Source: Zhongshania antarctica (GTDB lineage Bacteria > Pseudomonadota > Gammaproteobacteria > Pseudomonadales > Spongiibacteraceae). From it: a stretch of DNA of 64,000 bases. Shown here piece by piece: positions 15,390 to 27,301 of this stretch; position 1 is the stretch's first letter; every line of letters starts with the position of its first letter. The notes below the pieces were generated by a model. The model saw only the letters and a program-made list of their open reading frames with translations. It was not told where the DNA came from and did not search any database. The translations under genes were made by a program, and so were the position numbers. The stretch lies in assembly GCF_014202945.1 (NCBI RefSeq), contig NZ_JACHHW010000011.1:1-64000 (forward strand), written 5' to 3'.

Positions 15390-17315
15390 ATGGGTAAAAT
15401 AATCGGTATAGATTTGGGTACTACCAACTCTTGTGTGGCTGTTATGGACGGCGACAAGGTTAAGGTTATCGAGAATGCAGAAGGTACACGCACAACTCCT
15501 TCGATTGTTGCTTACACTGAAGACAAAGAAATTTTGGTTGGTCAGAGCGCTAAGCGTCAGGCTGTTACCAATCCGCATAACACCCTTTATGCGGTGAAGC
15601 GTTTGATCGGTCGTCGTTTTGAAGACGACGTGGTTCAAAAAGACATTAAGATGGTGCCTTACAATATCTGCAAAGCCGATAACGGCGACGCGTGGGTAGA
15701 AGTGAAGGGCGAGAAAATGGCGCCACCGCAGATTTCTGCGGAAATTCTCAAGAAAATGAAGAAAACTGCTGAAGACTACTTGGGTGAGAAAGTCACCGAA
15801 GCGGTTATCACTGTACCTGCTTACTTTAACGACTCTCAGCGTCAGGCGACTAAAGACGCTGGTCGTATCGCCGGTTTGGATGTAAAGCGTATTATCAACG
15901 AGCCTACCGCAGCGGCCTTGGCCTACGGTATGGACAAGTCTAAGGGTGATCGCACCATTGCGGTATACGACTTGGGTGGTGGTACCTTTGATATCTCGAT
16001 TATTGAAATTGCTGAAGTAGACGGCGAGCACCAGTTTGAAGTGCTGTCGACGAACGGCGACACCTTCTTAGGTGGTGAAGATTTTGATATGCGCCTGATC
16101 GATTATTTGGCGGAAGAGTTCAAGAAAGAAAACAGCATCGACCTGAAAGGCGATTCACTGGCTGTGCAGCGTCTGAAAGAAGCGGCAGAAAAAGCCAAAA
16201 TCGAGCTGTCTTCTAGCCAGCAGACTGAAATCAATCTGCCTTACATCACTGCCGATGCAACAGGTCCTAAGCACTTGGTTGTAAAACTGAGCCGCGCTAA
16301 GCTGGAATCACTGGTTGGCGATTTGGTTGCGCGTTCACTTGAGCCAATGAAAGTGGCGCTGAAAGACGCTGGTTTGTCTGCCTCTGAAATTGACGAAATT
16401 ATTTTGGTTGGTGGTCAGACGCGTATGCCTCTGGTGCAAACCAAGGTGACTGAGTTCTTTGGTAAAGAAGCGCGTCGCGATGTAAACCCTGACGAAGCGG
16501 TTGCCATGGGTGCTGCTCTGCAAGGCGCGGTATTGTCTGGCGAAGTGAAAGACGTACTGCTGCTTGACGTTACTCCTTTGAGCTTAGGTATTGAGACCAT
16601 GGGTGGTGTTGCCACTCACCTGATTGAGAAAAACACCACGATTCCAACTAAGAAATCGCAGGTATTCTCAACCGCAGACGACAATCAGCAAGCGGTAACA
16701 ATTCACGTTGTGCAGGGCGAGCGCAAGCAAGCCAGTGCCAACAAGTCACTGGGCCGTTTCGACTTGGCCGACATTCCGCCTGCACCGCGTGGTCTGCCGC
16801 AAATTGAAGTTACCTTCGATATCGATGCCAACGGTATTCTGCACGTGTCTGCTAAAGACAAGGCGACCGGCAAAGAGCAGTCTATTCGCATCACGGCCTC
16901 AAGCGGTTTGAGCGATGAAGAGATCGAGCAAATGGTGCGCGACGCAGAGGCAAATGCTGAAGCTGACAAGAAGTTCGAAGCACTGGTTGTAGCGCGCAAC
17001 ACGGCTGAAGGCATGGCTAATGCGACCCGCAAAACTTTAGAAGAAGCTGGCGATAAAGCGTCTGACGAAGAAAAAGCGGCGATCGAAGCAGCGCTGACCG
17101 AAGTTGACGAAGCACTTAAAGGCGATGATCTTGACGCGATTGAAGCGGCAACCAAGAAGCTGACTGAGGCGTCTGGTGGCTTGGCAGAGAAAATGTACGC
17201 CGAGCAAGCTGCTCAGGCGCAGGCTGAAGGCGGCGCAGAGTCGGCTCAAGCTGGCGGCGCAGATGACGTAGTCGATGCTGAGTTCGAAGAAGTGAAAGAC
17301 GACGACAAGAAGTAA
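15390..17315 (+). CDS. dnaK: Molecular chaperone DnaK (Hsp70)
   Basis: DnaK is the main ATP-dependent Hsp70 chaperone. The 641-residue protein has the ATPase signatures [17 protein letters not shown] at the N-terminus, [16 protein letters not shown] and [13 protein letters not shown], then the substrate-binding domain (about 390-510), and a helical lid with an acidic tail ending in [15 protein letters not shown], the usual co-chaperone-binding terminus. Its length is normal. It follows grpE and precedes dnaJ, separated from dnaJ by repeat element B. Confidence 0.99.
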   Translation: MGKIIGIDLGTTNSCVAVMDGDKVKVIENAEGTRTTPSIVAYTEDKEILVGQSAKRQAVTNPHNTLYAVKRLIGRRFEDDVVQKDIKMVPYNICKADNGDAWVEVKGEKMAPPQISAEILKKMKKTAEDYLGEKVTEAVITVPAYFNDSQRQATKDAGRIAGLDVKRIINEPTAAALAYGMDKSKGDRTIAVYDLGGGTFDISIIEIAEVDGEHQFEVLSTNGDTFLGGEDFDMRLIDYLAEEFKKENSIDLKGDSLAVQRLKEAAEKAKIELSSSQQTEINLPYITADATGPKHLVVKLSRAKLESLVGDLVARSLEPMKVALKDAGLSASEIDEIILVGGQTRMPLVQTKVTEFFGKEARRDVNPDEAVAMGAALQGAVLSGEVKDVLLLDVTPLSLGIETMGGVATHLIEKNTTIPTKKSQVFSTADDNQQAVTIHVVQGERKQASANKSLGRFDLADIPPAPRGLPQIEVTFDIDANGILHVSAKDKATGKEQSIRITASSGLSDEEIEQMVRDAEANAEADKKFEALVVARNTAEGMANATRKTLEEAGDKASDEEKAAIEAALTEVDEALKGDDLDAIEAATKKLTEASGGLAEKMYAEQAAQAQAEGGAESAQAGGADDVVDAEFEEVKDDDKK

Positions 17316-17348
17316 ACTCGACGCGAGGCCGTGCCTCGCTTGAGTGTA

Positions 17349-17485
17349 ACGCTGGACGGGAGACGGAAGACGCAAAGGCCAAGGTCAGCGTGTTTTGCGA
17401 TCTCCCGTTTGGCATGAAGGGTAGAATCATTTATAGGGGTTGTGGGTGGCACTTCAAAAAGCGTCTCCCGTCTCCCGTCTAGCGT
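17349..17485. repeat. Repeat element B: 25-bp terminal inverted repeats
   Basis: The ends at 17349-17373 and 17461-17485 are inverted copies matching at 23 of 25 positions. They are built on GACGGGA heptads (GGACGGGAGACGG on the left, CGTCTCCCGTCTCCCGTC on the right). The element of 137 bp lies between dnaK and dnaJ and encodes nothing. Its left end shares the 16-base sequence GGGAGACGGAAGACGC with the region after estA (63893-63908). Because it sits inside a presumed operon, a strong RNA hairpin here could separate dnaK and dnaJ expression. Confidence 0.8.
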
Positions 17486-17496
17486 GAAGCGAAGCT

Positions 17497-18615
17497 ATGT
17501 CAAAACGAGATTATTACGAAATTCTGGGCGTGTCGCGAGACACCGACAGCAAGGATATTAAAAAAGCCTACCGTCGTATCGCGATGAAAAATCACCCCGA
17601 CCGTAACCCCGAAGACCCCAAGGCGGACGATATCTTCAAAGAGGCCACCGAGGCCTATGAAGTGCTGTCTAACGAGGAGAAGCGTGCGGCCTATGATCGT
17701 TTTGGTCATGAGGGCGTTAACGCTGGCGGCGGTGGTGGTGGCGCGGGCGGCTTTAGCGATATTTTCGGTGATGTGTTTGGCGATATCTTTGGCGGTGGTG
17801 GCGGTGGTCGTCAGCGCGGTCCGCAGCGCGGCTCTGACTTGCGCTACACTCTTGATATTGATCTGGAGCAGGCAGTACACGGCTCCACGGCCAAGATTCG
17901 TATCCCAACACTGGTTGCGTGTAAGCCCTGTGATGGCAGTGGCGCGAAAAAAGGCAGCAAGCCGGTAACCTGTAGCACCTGTAATGGTGTTGGTCAGGTG
18001 CGTATGCAGCAGGGCTTTTTTGCTGTGCAGCAGGCTTGCCCGCACTGTCGTGGTTCCGGCACCATCATTGCTGATCCTTGTACGAGCTGTCGCGGTCAGG
18101 GTCGCGTTGAAGAGACCAAGACCCTGTCAGTGAAAGTGCCTGCGGGCGTGGATACCGGCGATCGGATTCGCTTGACCGGTGAAGGTGAGGCCAGTCCCAA
18201 TGGCGGCCCAGCTGGCGATTTGTATGTGCAAATGCAGGTGCGTCCTCACGCGATATTTAAGCGCGATGGCAAAAACCTACACTGCGATGTGCCAATCAGT
18301 TTTGCCGATGCGGCGCTGGGCGGTGAGCTGGATGTGCCAACCTTAGAGGGTCGGGTTAAGCTTAAAATACCGCCAGAGACGCAAACCGGAAAATCCTTCC
18401 GTTTGCGTGGCAAGGGTATAACCCCTGTGCGCGGTGGTAGTACTGGCGACTTGATTTGCAAGGTGACCGTTGAAACGCCGGTGTCATTAAACAAGCGCCA
18501 GAAAGAGCTGTTGCAAGAGTTGCAGGCCAGTCTTGCTGGTGACGACAAGCAGTCGCCCCGCGCAAAAAGCTGGTTTGACGGTGTAAAAACCTTTTTTGAC
18601 GATATGAAAATCTAA
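17497..18615 (+). CDS. dnaJ: Co-chaperone DnaJ (Hsp40)
   Basis: DnaJ stimulates the DnaK ATPase and delivers substrates. The 372-residue protein has the J domain with the HPD motif ([11 protein letters not shown], about residues 31-41), a Gly-rich linker (about 72-108), four zinc-finger CxxCxGxG motifs ([32 protein letters not shown]) and the C-terminal substrate-binding domains. It is type I with all cysteines intact. It follows dnaK by 181 bp, most of it occupied by repeat element B. Confidence 0.98.
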   Translation: MSKRDYYEILGVSRDTDSKDIKKAYRRIAMKNHPDRNPEDPKADDIFKEATEAYEVLSNEEKRAAYDRFGHEGVNAGGGGGGAGGFSDIFGDVFGDIFGGGGGGRQRGPQRGSDLRYTLDIDLEQAVHGSTAKIRIPTLVACKPCDGSGAKKGSKPVTCSTCNGVGQVRMQQGFFAVQQACPHCRGSGTIIADPCTSCRGQGRVEETKTLSVKVPAGVDTGDRIRLTGEGEASPNGGPAGDLYVQMQVRPHAIFKRDGKNLHCDVPISFADAALGGELDVPTLEGRVKLKIPPETQTGKSFRLRGKGITPVRGGSTGDLICKVTVETPVSLNKRQKELLQELQASLAGDDKQSPRAKSWFDGVKTFFDDMKI

Positions 18616-18631
18616 TTTCGTCAAAACAGCG

Positions 18632-18660
18632 CGAGGGCTGATTTGCTGAATCGGCCCTCG
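18632..18660 (+). terminator. Hairpin after dnaJ
   Basis: CGAGGGC (18632-18638) pairs perfectly with GCCCTCG (18654-18660), and the stem continues inward over five more pairs with one wobble around a TGCTG loop. There is no T run directly behind it, but it lies 16 bp after the dnaJ stop and would make a suitable transcript end or 3' stabiliser. Confidence 0.6.
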
Positions 18661-18716
18661 ACTTCCCCTCTGTTTTTCTCCATTCTGAGCTGCATATAAA
18701 AGCCGCGGAAATAAGT

Positions 18717-20093
18717 ATGGATAAGACCCTCAATCAATTCGTTGCCAATTATCTGTGGTCTGAAAAGGTGGCAGATTATTCGGCGCCGCGCCGCAAATTG
18801 ATTCACTTGCTGCGCTATGTTTACGTGGTGCTAGACGATCTTGCCAAGGGTGAGCTAACCCTGCGGGCCATGAGCTTGGTGTACACCACCTTGCTGTCGC
18901 TGGTGCCAATGATGGCGGTGAGTTTTTCGGTGCTCAAAGCCTTTGGTATGCACAATAAGCAGTTGCAGCCGATTATGCTGCAGTTTCTGGCGCCGATGGG
19001 CGCGCAGGGCGTGGAGATTACCGACAAAATCATCGGCTTTATCGATAATGTTAAAATCGGCGTGCTTGGTACCTTTGGTGTGGCGCTATTGTTTTACACC
19101 GCGATTTCGCTCATTCAGAAAGTCGAGGCCACCTTCAATTATATTTGGCGTTTAGATCAACACCGCAGTATTGGTCGTCGCTTCGCCGACTACGGCAGTG
19201 TGATGCTGATCGGGCCGCTATTGGTGTTCTCTGCGATTGGCTTGTCGGCCAGTGTGCTGAGTGGCAGCTTTGTGCAGGCTATTAGTCATCAGCTGCCTTT
19301 CATGCAGTATTTGATTACCTTTGCCACGGAAGCTGCGCCCTATTTAATGATCATTGCGGCCTTCAGCTTCTTTTATATGTTTATTCCGAATACTCGGGTC
19401 ACTGTGCGGGCGGGGTTGATTGCCGGGGTAGTGTCTGGCTTTTTGTTTCAGAGTTTGGGATGGGGTTTTGGTAGTGTAGTGGTGTCGGCTAGTGGCAGCG
19501 GGACTTATGCAATTTACTCGGGCTTTGCCATTCTCATTTTGTTTATGATGTGGATGTACATCAGTTGGTTGATTTTGCTGGTGGGCAGCAGCGTCGCATT
19601 TTACGTTCAGCATCCTGAGTATGTCGCGCCGACGCGGCGTAGCGGTGATTTAAGCATTAAGCAGCGGGAGGCTTTAGCCCTGCAAATTATGGGGGTGATT
19701 GCTGAGCGTCATTACAAGTCGCGTAAACCGTTTTCGGCGAGTGATTTTGTGTTGCGTTTACGCGTTCAGATTCAGGGCGTGACTAAGGTGTTGCGAGCGC
19801 TGAAGGAGGCTGGTCTAATCACCGAGAATAGTGAAGAGCCAGCCCGTTATTTACCGAATGCGCCACTTGAAAAAACCAGTTTAAAGCAAGTCATTGATGC
19901 CGTGCGCAGTGAAGGCAATGCATCAATGCTGGGCTTGGGTACGCCGCGCAGGCCAGTGCATGGTGTGGCGGCGGTGACTAAAGCAATTGATGACGCCCTG
20001 GATGCTGCTTTGGCGGCGACCAGTGTGCGGGATATGGCAATTGAAGATGACGGTTCGGCGCTTGATGGCGCTGAGGCTGGCAAGAACAATTAA
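18717..20093 (+). CDS. yihY: YihY/BrkB-family inner membrane protein
   Basis: The 458-residue protein belongs to the YihY family (formerly called RNase BN, a name now known to be wrong). About six hydrophobic segments lie between residues 50 and 300, with the family sequence RAMSLVYTTLLSLVPMMAVSF near the start and FAILILFMMWMYISWLILLVG near the end of the membrane part. The C-terminal 150 residues are soluble and look like a winged-helix region (LQIMGVIAERHYKSRKPFSA). The function is unknown. It lies alone between the chaperone genes and dapB. Confidence 0.88.
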   Translation: MDKTLNQFVANYLWSEKVADYSAPRRKLIHLLRYVYVVLDDLAKGELTLRAMSLVYTTLLSLVPMMAVSFSVLKAFGMHNKQLQPIMLQFLAPMGAQGVEITDKIIGFIDNVKIGVLGTFGVALLFYTAISLIQKVEATFNYIWRLDQHRSIGRRFADYGSVMLIGPLLVFSAIGLSASVLSGSFVQAISHQLPFMQYLITFATEAAPYLMIIAAFSFFYMFIPNTRVTVRAGLIAGVVSGFLFQSLGWGFGSVVVSASGSGTYAIYSGFAILILFMMWMYISWLILLVGSSVAFYVQHPEYVAPTRRSGDLSIKQREALALQIMGVIAERHYKSRKPFSASDFVLRLRVQIQGVTKVLRALKEAGLITENSEEPARYLPNAPLEKTSLKQVIDAVRSEGNASMLGLGTPRRPVHGVAAVTKAIDDALDAALAATSVRDMAIEDDGSALDGAEAGKNN

Positions 20094-20918
<825 letters not shown>

Positions 20919-21047
20919 GGCGTGGTATTTGCGCGCTAAAAGTCAGGTTTTAGCCTGAAACGGCGCTAAGCTTGCTATTGCTGGTATTTATTGCGGTGGA
21001 CGAGCGGGGGTGGTTTCGCGTAAAATCGCGCATCAGATTAGGGTGCC

Positions 21048-21111
21048 GAGCTTAATAAGCTCCGTATCCCCGCAAGGAGCGAGGTGAAGTACGTCTTCAT
21101 CTCGCTTTTTT
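21048..21111 (+). promoter_or_regulatory. Two hairpins with T run upstream of carA (terminator or attenuator)
   Basis: A perfect GAGCTT-AAT-AAGCTC hairpin at 21048-21062 is followed by a second stem: GCGAGGTGAAG (21079-21089) with CTTCATCTCGC (21095-21105), one wobble, and then six T (21106-21111). This is a good intrinsic terminator 94 bp before the carA start. It could simply end dapB transcription, or attenuate carAB in response to pyrimidines or arginine. The 286-bp gap between dapB and carA holds nothing else I can identify. Confidence 0.7.
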
Positions 21112-21204
21112 GCACGCGTATTTTCCTCTGTGGTTCTTTGGTTGTCGTTCCGGCGAGTATGTCGGTGGCAACTCTCGGCCGCAAGTTTGATCCAGGAGGT
21201 AGTC

Positions 21205-22344
21205 TTGACGGTTCCAGCCATACTTGCCCTCGAAGACGGCAGCATATTCCGGGGCATCGCTATTGGTGCCGAAGGGCATTCGGTTGGCGAGGTCGTGTTT
21301 AATACCGCGATGACAGGGTATCAGGAGATTTTGACCGATCCCTCTTATGCCCGCCAAATCGTAACCCTTACCTATCCCCATATCGGCAATACCGGTATGA
21401 ACAGCGAAGACGAAGAGGCGACTGAGATATGGTCTGCCGGCTTGGTGATTCGCGATCTGGCTATGACGGCTAGCAGCTTTCGCAGCGAACAAAGCCTCTC
21501 CGATTATTTGAAAGCCCGCAATATTGTCGGCATTGCCGACATTGATACCCGTCGCCTTACCCGTATTTTGCGGGACAAGGGTGCTCAGGGTGGCTGCTTA
21601 ATGGCTGGTGATATCGACGAAGCCAAAGCACTGCAACTCGCTAAAGAATTTGCTGGCCTAAAAGGCATGGATTTGGCGAAAGAAGTGACTACCGCCGCGT
21701 CCTATGAATGGCGCGAAAGCAGCTGGGAGTTGGGTGAGGGGCATCGCACGCTTACCGACGCTGAGTTGCCCTACCATGTTGTGGCCTACGACTTTGGCGT
21801 AAAGCGCAATATTCTGCGCATGCTCGCCGATCGCGGTTGCCGCCTGACGGTTGTGCCGGCCAAAACACCGGCTGCCGACGTATTGGCGATGAAGCCCGAC
21901 GGTGTGTTTCTGTCGAATGGTCCTGGTGATCCAGAGCCCTGTGATTACGCGATTGCGGCAATTAAAGAGATTCTAGCCACTGGTTTGCCGGTGTTCGGTA
22001 TCTGCCTTGGCCATCAGCTATTGGCTTTGGCCTCAGGTGCAAAAACCGTCAAAATGAAATTTGGTCATCATGGCGCCAACCATCCGGTGCAAGATTTGGC
22101 GACCAAGGTTGTGCACATTACCAGTCAAAACCACGGTTTTGCGGTAGATGAAGCCTCCTTGCCCGCGAATTTGGAAGTGACCCACAAATCATTGTTTGAT
22201 GGATCATTGCAGGGAATTCGGCGCACTGATATCCCCGCATTCGGTTTTCAGGGCCACCCTGAAGCGAGTCCGGGTCCCCATGATATTGCGCCCTTGTTTA
22301 ATCAGTTTATAGATTTGATTAAAGCCTCTAAGCAGGCTGAGTAG
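21205..22344 (+). CDS. carA: Carbamoyl-phosphate synthase small subunit
   Basis: CarA is the glutamine amidotransferase subunit that feeds ammonia to CarB for carbamoyl phosphate (pyrimidine and arginine synthesis). The 379-residue protein has the class I glutaminase triad: Cys267 ([11 protein letters not shown]), His351 and Glu353 (FQGHPEAS). The start is TTG at 21205, six bases behind a strong AGGAGG. It gives the family N-terminus [11 protein letters not shown]. The ORF is open further upstream but has no ribosome site there. It is followed by repeat element C and carB. Confidence 0.96.
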   Translation: MTVPAILALEDGSIFRGIAIGAEGHSVGEVVFNTAMTGYQEILTDPSYARQIVTLTYPHIGNTGMNSEDEEATEIWSAGLVIRDLAMTASSFRSEQSLSDYLKARNIVGIADIDTRRLTRILRDKGAQGGCLMAGDIDEAKALQLAKEFAGLKGMDLAKEVTTAASYEWRESSWELGEGHRTLTDAELPYHVVAYDFGVKRNILRMLADRGCRLTVVPAKTPAADVLAMKPDGVFLSNGPGDPEPCDYAIAAIKEILATGLPVFGICLGHQLLALASGAKTVKMKFGHHGANHPVQDLATKVVHITSQNHGFAVDEASLPANLEVTHKSLFDGSLQGIRRTDIPAFGFQGHPEASPGPHDIAPLFNQFIDLIKASKQAE

Positions 22345-22381
22345 AAAGTCCGGCCTTGCGGTTTTGTATGCGGTTTTTCTG

Positions 22382-22468
22382 GTCTGGCGTCGGGAGTCTG
22401 ACGTCGGATGAGAAAAAACAGGATCGCGCCCGACTTTAGCGTCCGACGTCCAGCTTCCGGCGTCCGAC
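22382..22468. repeat. Repeat element C between carA and carB
   Basis: The ends at 22382-22410 and 22440-22468 are inverted copies matching at 21 of 29 positions, and contain the same GTCGGACGTC-type heptads as element A. The whole element is 87 bp, with a 29-bp centre, and lies inside the carA-carB pair. If transcribed it would fold into one long imperfect hairpin between two subunits of one enzyme. Confidence 0.7.
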
Positions 22469-22506
22469 TTTTTGTAACGAAGCACAGAGCCAGATGATTA
22501 GAACTT

Positions 22507-25500
22507 ATGCCAAAAAGAACTGATATTCAAAGCATCCTCATCCTCGGTGCTGGTCCGATTGTTATCGGTCAGGCCTGTGAGTTTGACTACTCCGGCGCCC
22601 AGGCGTGTAAAGCGCTTCGCGAAGAGGGCTTTCGCGTTATTTTGGTAAACTCGAACCCCGCGACAATCATGACCGATCCGTCGATGGCTGATGCCACGTA
22701 TATCGAGCCGGTGGTGTGGGAGACGGTTGCCAAGATCATTGAAAAAGAGCGTCCCGACGCACTGCTGCCGACCATGGGCGGTCAGACCGCACTGAACTGT
22801 GCGCTGGATCTGGATCGCGAAGGCGTATTGGCGAAATACGGCGTAGAAATGATCGGTGCCACCAAAGACTCTATCGACATGGCGGAAGACCGTCAGTTAT
22901 TCGATAAAGCCATGAAACGCATCGGCTTGGCTACACCGCGCTCGGCCATTGCTCACAGCATGGAAGAGGCTCTGCAGGTGCAGGACTCTATCGGTTTCCC
23001 CGCGATTATTCGTCCCAGTTTCACCATGGGCGGCTCCGGCGGCGGTATCGCGTATAACAAAGAAGAATTTATTGAGATCTGTACCCGCGGTTTAGATCTG
23101 TCGCCCACCAATGAGCTGTTGATTGACGAAAGCTTGATTGGCTGGAAAGAATTTGAAATGGAAGTGGTTCGCGACAAGAACGACAATTGTATTATTGTCT
23201 GCGCGATTGAAAACTTCGACCCTATGGGCGTGCACACCGGCGACTCCATCACCGTTGCGCCAGCACAGACCCTGACCGACAAAGAATATCAAATCATGCG
23301 TAACGCCTCGTGCGCGGTACTGCGTGAGATCGGCGTTGAAACGGGCGGTTCTAACGTGCAGTTTGGTATGGAGCCGCACACGGGTCGCTTGGTGGTTATT
23401 GAGATGAACCCGCGGGTTAGCCGCTCTTCGGCGCTAGCGTCGAAAGCGACGGGCTTCCCGATTGCCCGTGTGGCAGCGAAATTGGCGATTGGTTATACCC
23501 TCGACGAATTGCAGAACGAAATTACTGGTGGCGCGACCCCCGCGTCTTTTGAGCCAGCTATCGACTACGTGGTTACCAAAATTCCGCGTTTCACCTTTGA
23601 AAAATTCGGTGAAGCCCAGACCCGTCTGCACACTCAGATGAAATCTGTCGGCGAAGTAATGGCGATTGGTCGTACCTTCCAAGAATCCCTGCAAAAAGCC
23701 CTGCGCGGTTTGGAAGTGGGCTCTGCCGGTTTTGAACACCAGATTGACACTGACCGTGACGACGCCAAAGATATTCTGATTGCTGAATTGACCAACCCGG
23801 GCCCAGAGCGGATTTGGTTTGTTGCTGACGCCTTCCGCTCCGGTATGAGCGTTGAAGAAGTCTTTGAGCACTCGTGGATCGATCCTTGGTTCCTCGTACA
23901 GATTGAAGACATTGTTAAAACTGAAAATTCTTTGAAAACCGTGGCTTTGGCGGATATCACCAAAGACATGATGTGGCGTTTGAAGCGCAAAGGCTTTTCA
24001 GATCAGCGTTTGGCAGTACTACTGGCAGTGAGCGAAAAACAGCTGCGCGGCCTGCGTCATAGCCTTGATATTCACCCCGTGTACAAGCGCGTAGACACCT
24101 GTGCGGCAGAGTTCGCGACGTCTACTGCCTATATGTATTCGACCTACGAGGAGGAGTGCGAGTCTAACCCGTCGGATCGTGAGAAGATTCTTGTTATCGG
24201 TGGTGGCCCCAACCGCATTGGTCAGGGTATTGAGTTCGATTACTGCTGCGTTCACGCGGCGCTGGCGATGCGTGAAGATGGTTACGAGACCATTATGGTC
24301 AACTGTAACCCTGAGACCGTATCAACCGATTACGATATTTCAGATCGCCTGTATTTTGAGCCGGTGACGCTGGAAGACGTGCTCGAAATCGTTGCCAAAG
24401 AGAAGCCAAAGGGCGTTATCGTGCAGTTTGGCGGCCAAACTCCGCTGAAATTGGCCCGTGACCTTGAGGCCGCTGGCGTGCCGATTATTGGTACAACGCC
24501 AGACGCGATTGACCGCGCTGAAGATCGTGAGCGTTTTCAGCAGATGCTGCAGCGTTTAAATATCAAGCAGCCACCGAATACTACCGTGCGCTCAGAAGAA
24601 GCGGCACTGCGGGCGGCGGCTGAAATCGGCTATCCTTTGGTTGTGCGTCCATCCTATGTATTAGGTGGCCGGGCCATGGAAATTGTCTATAAAGAAGAAG
24701 AGCTTGAGCGCTATATGCGTGAAGCGGTGCGGGTGTCTAACGACTCGCCAGTATTGCTTGACCACTTTTTGAATGCGGCGGTTGAGGTTGACCTTGACGC
24801 TGTGTCCGATGGCAAGCATGTGGTGATCGGCGCGATCATGCAGCATATCGAGCAGGCGGGCGTTCACTCTGGTGACTCCGCGTGTTCATTGCCGCCTTAC
24901 TCGCTGGATGCGGATGTCCAGGATCGCATGCGCGAAATCGTTAAAGCCATGGCGCTGGAATTGGGCGTGGTGGGTTTGATGAACGTGCAGCTGGCAGTGC
25001 AGGATGGTGAAATCTACGTGATTGAGGTTAACCCTCGCGCTTCACGTACGGTGCCCTTCGTGTCTAAGTGTATTGGTATTTCGCTCGCCAAAGTTGCGGC
25101 GCGCTGCATGGCTGGTACGAGCTTGGCCGACCAGGACTTTACCGAAGAGCGTATTCCTAAGTACTTTGCTGTTAAAGAAGCGGTTTTCCCCTTCAATAAA
25201 TTCCCCGGCGTTGATCCTATTCTTGGGCCAGAAATGAAATCGACTGGTGAAGTGATGGGCTTGGGCGAAACCTTTGCCGAAGCTTTTGCTAAAGCGGCGG
25301 TCGGTGCCGGTGAAGTATTCCCAACGAGTGGCAAGGCATTTATTAGTGTTCGCGATCCCGATAAAGCCGGTGCGATCGCCGTGGCGAGTCAATTAGTTGA
25401 ACTTGGCTTTAGCTTGTTGGCAACCCGTGGTACTCACAAGGTCTTGACGGAAGCGGGCCTTAAATGTCAGCGTGTTAATAAGGTATTAGAAGGCCGCCCC

Positions 25501-25728
25501 CATATTGTTGATATGGTGAAGAATGGCGATGTCGATCTGATTATTAATACTACAGAAGGTAAGCAGGCAATTGCGGATTCGTCACTGATTCGTCGTAGTG
25601 CACTGGCCAATAAGGTGAGCTATACAACGACCTTGGCGGGTGCCGAGGCTATTTGCCAGGCGCTGGTGTTTGGCGAAGAGAAAACCGTACGCCGCTTACA
25701 AGATGTTCATATGGGGTTGATGCAATGA
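22507..25728 (+). CDS. carB: Carbamoyl-phosphate synthase large subunit
   Basis: CarB makes carbamoyl phosphate from bicarbonate, ammonia and two ATP. The 1073-residue protein has two homologous ATP-grasp halves: the N-terminal half with [20 protein letters not shown] and the C-terminal half with [19 protein letters not shown] at about residue 560, then the C-terminal allosteric MGS-like domain from about 935. Length and organisation are normal. The last codons overlap the start of greA by four bases (ATGA). Confidence 0.99.
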   Translation: MPKRTDIQSILILGAGPIVIGQACEFDYSGAQACKALREEGFRVILVNSNPATIMTDPSMADATYIEPVVWETVAKIIEKERPDALLPTMGGQTALNCALDLDREGVLAKYGVEMIGATKDSIDMAEDRQLFDKAMKRIGLATPRSAIAHSMEEALQVQDSIGFPAIIRPSFTMGGSGGGIAYNKEEFIEICTRGLDLSPTNELLIDESLIGWKEFEMEVVRDKNDNCIIVCAIENFDPMGVHTGDSITVAPAQTLTDKEYQIMRNASCAVLREIGVETGGSNVQFGMEPHTGRLVVIEMNPRVSRSSALASKATGFPIARVAAKLAIGYTLDELQNEITGGATPASFEPAIDYVVTKIPRFTFEKFGEAQTRLHTQMKSVGEVMAIGRTFQESLQKALRGLEVGSAGFEHQIDTDRDDAKDILIAELTNPGPERIWFVADAFRSGMSVEEVFEHSWIDPWFLVQIEDIVKTENSLKTVALADITKDMMWRLKRKGFSDQRLAVLLAVSEKQLRGLRHSLDIHPVYKRVDTCAAEFATSTAYMYSTYEEECESNPSDREKILVIGGGPNRIGQGIEFDYCCVHAALAMREDGYETIMVNCNPETVSTDYDISDRLYFEPVTLEDVLEIVAKEKPKGVIVQFGGQTPLKLARDLEAAGVPIIGTTPDAIDRAEDRERFQQMLQRLNIKQPPNTTVRSEEAALRAAAEIGYPLVVRPSYVLGGRAMEIVYKEEELERYMREAVRVSNDSPVLLDHFLNAAVEVDLDAVSDGKHVVIGAIMQHIEQAGVHSGDSACSLPPYSLDADVQDRMREIVKAMALELGVVGLMNVQLAVQDGEIYVIEVNPRASRTVPFVSKCIGISLAKVAARCMAGTSLADQDFTEERIPKYFAVKEAVFPFNKFPGVDPILGPEMKSTGEVMGLGETFAEAFAKAAVGAGEVFPTSGKAFISVRDPDKAGAIAVASQLVELGFSLLATRGTHKVLTEAGLKCQRVNKVLEGRPHIVDMVKNGDVDLIINTTEGKQAIADSSLIRRSALANKVSYTTTLAGAEAICQALVFGEEKTVRRLQDVHMGLMQ

Positions 25729-26207
25729 GTTTATTGCCAATGACCGTTGCTGGCGAAAAAGCGCTGCGCGATGAGTTAAAAAAACTAAAATCGATTGATC
25801 GCCCGCGCATTACGCAGGCGATTGCCGAGGCTCGTGCCCACGGCGATTTGAAAGAAAATGCCGAGTATCACGCCGCCCGCGACCAGCAGGGCTTTTGTGA
25901 AGGTCGGATTCAAGAAATTGAAGGTAAGCTGGGTGGCGTGCGGGTGATTGATATCACTACCATTCCCTATACCGGTAAAGTGATTTTTGGCACGACAGTA
26001 TCGCTAATTAACTGCGAAACCGACGAAGAAGTGACTTACCGTATTGTTGGCGAAGATGAAGCCAATGTGAAAATCGGTAAAATCTCGGTGACCTCACCTA
26101 TAGCCCGCGCCTTAATTGGTAAAGAGGTGGGGGATGTCGCGGTAGTCGTCGCGCCAAGTGGCAACATTGAGTACGAAATCGACAAGGTCGAGCACCTTGC
26201 CGAGTGA
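25725..26207 (+). CDS. greA: Transcription elongation factor GreA
   Basis: GreA rescues backtracked RNA polymerase by stimulating cleavage of the 3' end of the transcript. The 160-residue protein has the N-terminal coiled coil ([20 protein letters not shown], then [20 protein letters not shown] with the acidic tip) and the C-terminal FKBP-like domain ([22 protein letters not shown]). The start ATG overlaps the carB stop. The open frame upstream is carB sequence in another frame. The carAB-greA order is common in gammaproteobacteria. Confidence 0.97.
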   Translation: MSLLPMTVAGEKALRDELKKLKSIDRPRITQAIAEARAHGDLKENAEYHAARDQQGFCEGRIQEIEGKLGGVRVIDITTIPYTGKVIFGTTVSLINCETDEEVTYRIVGEDEANVKIGKISVTSPIARALIGKEVGDVAVVVAPSGNIEYEIDKVEHLAE

Positions 26208-26215
26208 GCGCTAAC

Positions 26216-26524
26216 TCAAGCCCGAAGTAGATTAGATAATTTCGGGTTTGGGGTTTTCGCTGGACGATAAATCAGCGCTATCTTGCCGATAGCCTGAATC
26301 AGCAGCGCTTTATGCGCTTTACACAGTTGATCGATTAGCGCGCGGCGTTCAGTTGGCTCAGCTATATTGACCTTAACTTTAATCAATTCGTGGTCGTCGA
26401 GTGCGCGGTCTAGCTCCAGCGCTACGCTTTCACTAAGCCCCTTGTCGGCAATCATAACAACAGGGCTGAGTTTGTGACCGATGCTGCGTAAGTGTTTTTT
26501 ATCGCTGGCGCTGAATTTGGGCAT
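26216..26524 (-). CDS. yhbY: Ribosome-associated RNA-binding protein YhbY
   Basis: The 102-residue CRM-domain protein is associated with the 50S ribosomal precursor. The family motifs are KKHLRSIGHKLSPVVMIADKG-like (here HLRSIGHKLSPVVMIADKG), ALDDHELIKVKVN and a GxxG-type loop lost in part: LIQAIGKIALIYRPAK. The strand and position, divergent from rlmE and convergent with greA, are conserved in gammaproteobacteria and point to a role in ribosome assembly. Confidence 0.93.
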   Translation of the reverse strand: MPKFSASDKKHLRSIGHKLSPVVMIADKGLSESVALELDRALDDHELIKVKVNIAEPTERRALIDQLCKAHKALLIQAIGKIALIYRPAKTPNPKLSNLLRA

Positions 26525-26615
26525 AATATATCGAACCGGGAAAGAGCGTGGGCGCTTATTTTACTAGAAAGTGCGCCCAGTCGGTATCTCAAATCTCGCT
26601 AATAATGGAGTTAGT

Positions 26616-27239
26616 GTGGCGAAACCTAAAGGATCCAGCGGTGCGTGGCTGAAGGAACATTTTGACGATCAGTACGTCAAAATGGCTCAGCGTGACGGCT
26701 ATCGTTCCAGAGCCTGTTATAAATTGCTCGAAATTCAGGAAAAAGACCGCCTGATTAAGCCGGGTATGTGTGTCGTCGATCTCGGTAGTGCGCCAGGTGG
26801 TTGGTCGCAGGTCGCGGCCATGCTGGTTGGGCACCATGGCCGGGTGTTGGCCTCCGACATTTTGGAGATGGATTCCATCGCTGGGGTCGAGTTTGTGCGG
26901 GGTGATTTTACTGAGCAAGAAGTCATTGATGAATTGATGGCGCACTTGGGAAATAGCAAGGCAGACCTTGTAATCTCAGATATGGCCCCAAACATGAGTG
27001 GTATGAGAGATGTTGACCAGCCGCAATCTATGTATTTGTGTGAGCTGGCGCTGGATATGGCGGGAATAGTACTTCGGCCAGGTGGAAGCTTTGCCACTAA
27101 GATATTTCAGGGTGAAGGTTTCGATGAGTATATGCGTATGCTTCGCGGGCGATTTAGCAAAGTGGTGACCCGCAAACCGGCGGCATCACGGCCGAGATCG
27201 CGGGAAGTGTATTTGGTGGCCACTGGTCTGCGCGCTTGA
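26616..27239 (+). CDS. rlmE: 23S rRNA 2'-O-methyltransferase RlmE (FtsJ/RrmJ)
   Basis: RlmE methylates U2552 of 23S rRNA in the 50S subunit and is a heat shock protein in E. coli. The 207-residue protein has the SAM motif [16 protein letters not shown] (about residues 52-67) and the catalytic K-D-K-E tetrad segments ([42 protein letters not shown]). I place the start at the GTG at 26616, six bases behind GGAG, giving [16 protein letters not shown]. Another ATG at 26571 would add 15 unrelated residues. It precedes ftsH, as in most relatives. Confidence 0.96.
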   Translation: MAKPKGSSGAWLKEHFDDQYVKMAQRDGYRSRACYKLLEIQEKDRLIKPGMCVVDLGSAPGGWSQVAAMLVGHHGRVLASDILEMDSIAGVEFVRGDFTEQEVIDELMAHLGNSKADLVISDMAPNMSGMRDVDQPQSMYLCELALDMAGIVLRPGGSFATKIFQGEGFDEYMRMLRGRFSKVVTRKPAASRPRSREVYLVATGLRA

Positions 27240-27301
27240 ATATTGCGTAGAGGGTGTCGGATTAATGGTGTAGAGTGGGCAGATATCCGGGCATTTTTCC
27301 C

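Noticed and set aside
15225-16031. 268-residue open frame opposite dnaK
   Set aside because: It is antisense to the conserved dnaK start and grpE end, and arises from the codon bias of dnaK.
21084-21302. 72-residue open frame upstream of carA as a leader peptide
   Set aside because: It begins inside the terminator stem and runs through the carA start in another frame. It has no arginine or pyrimidine-related codon run that would support attenuation.
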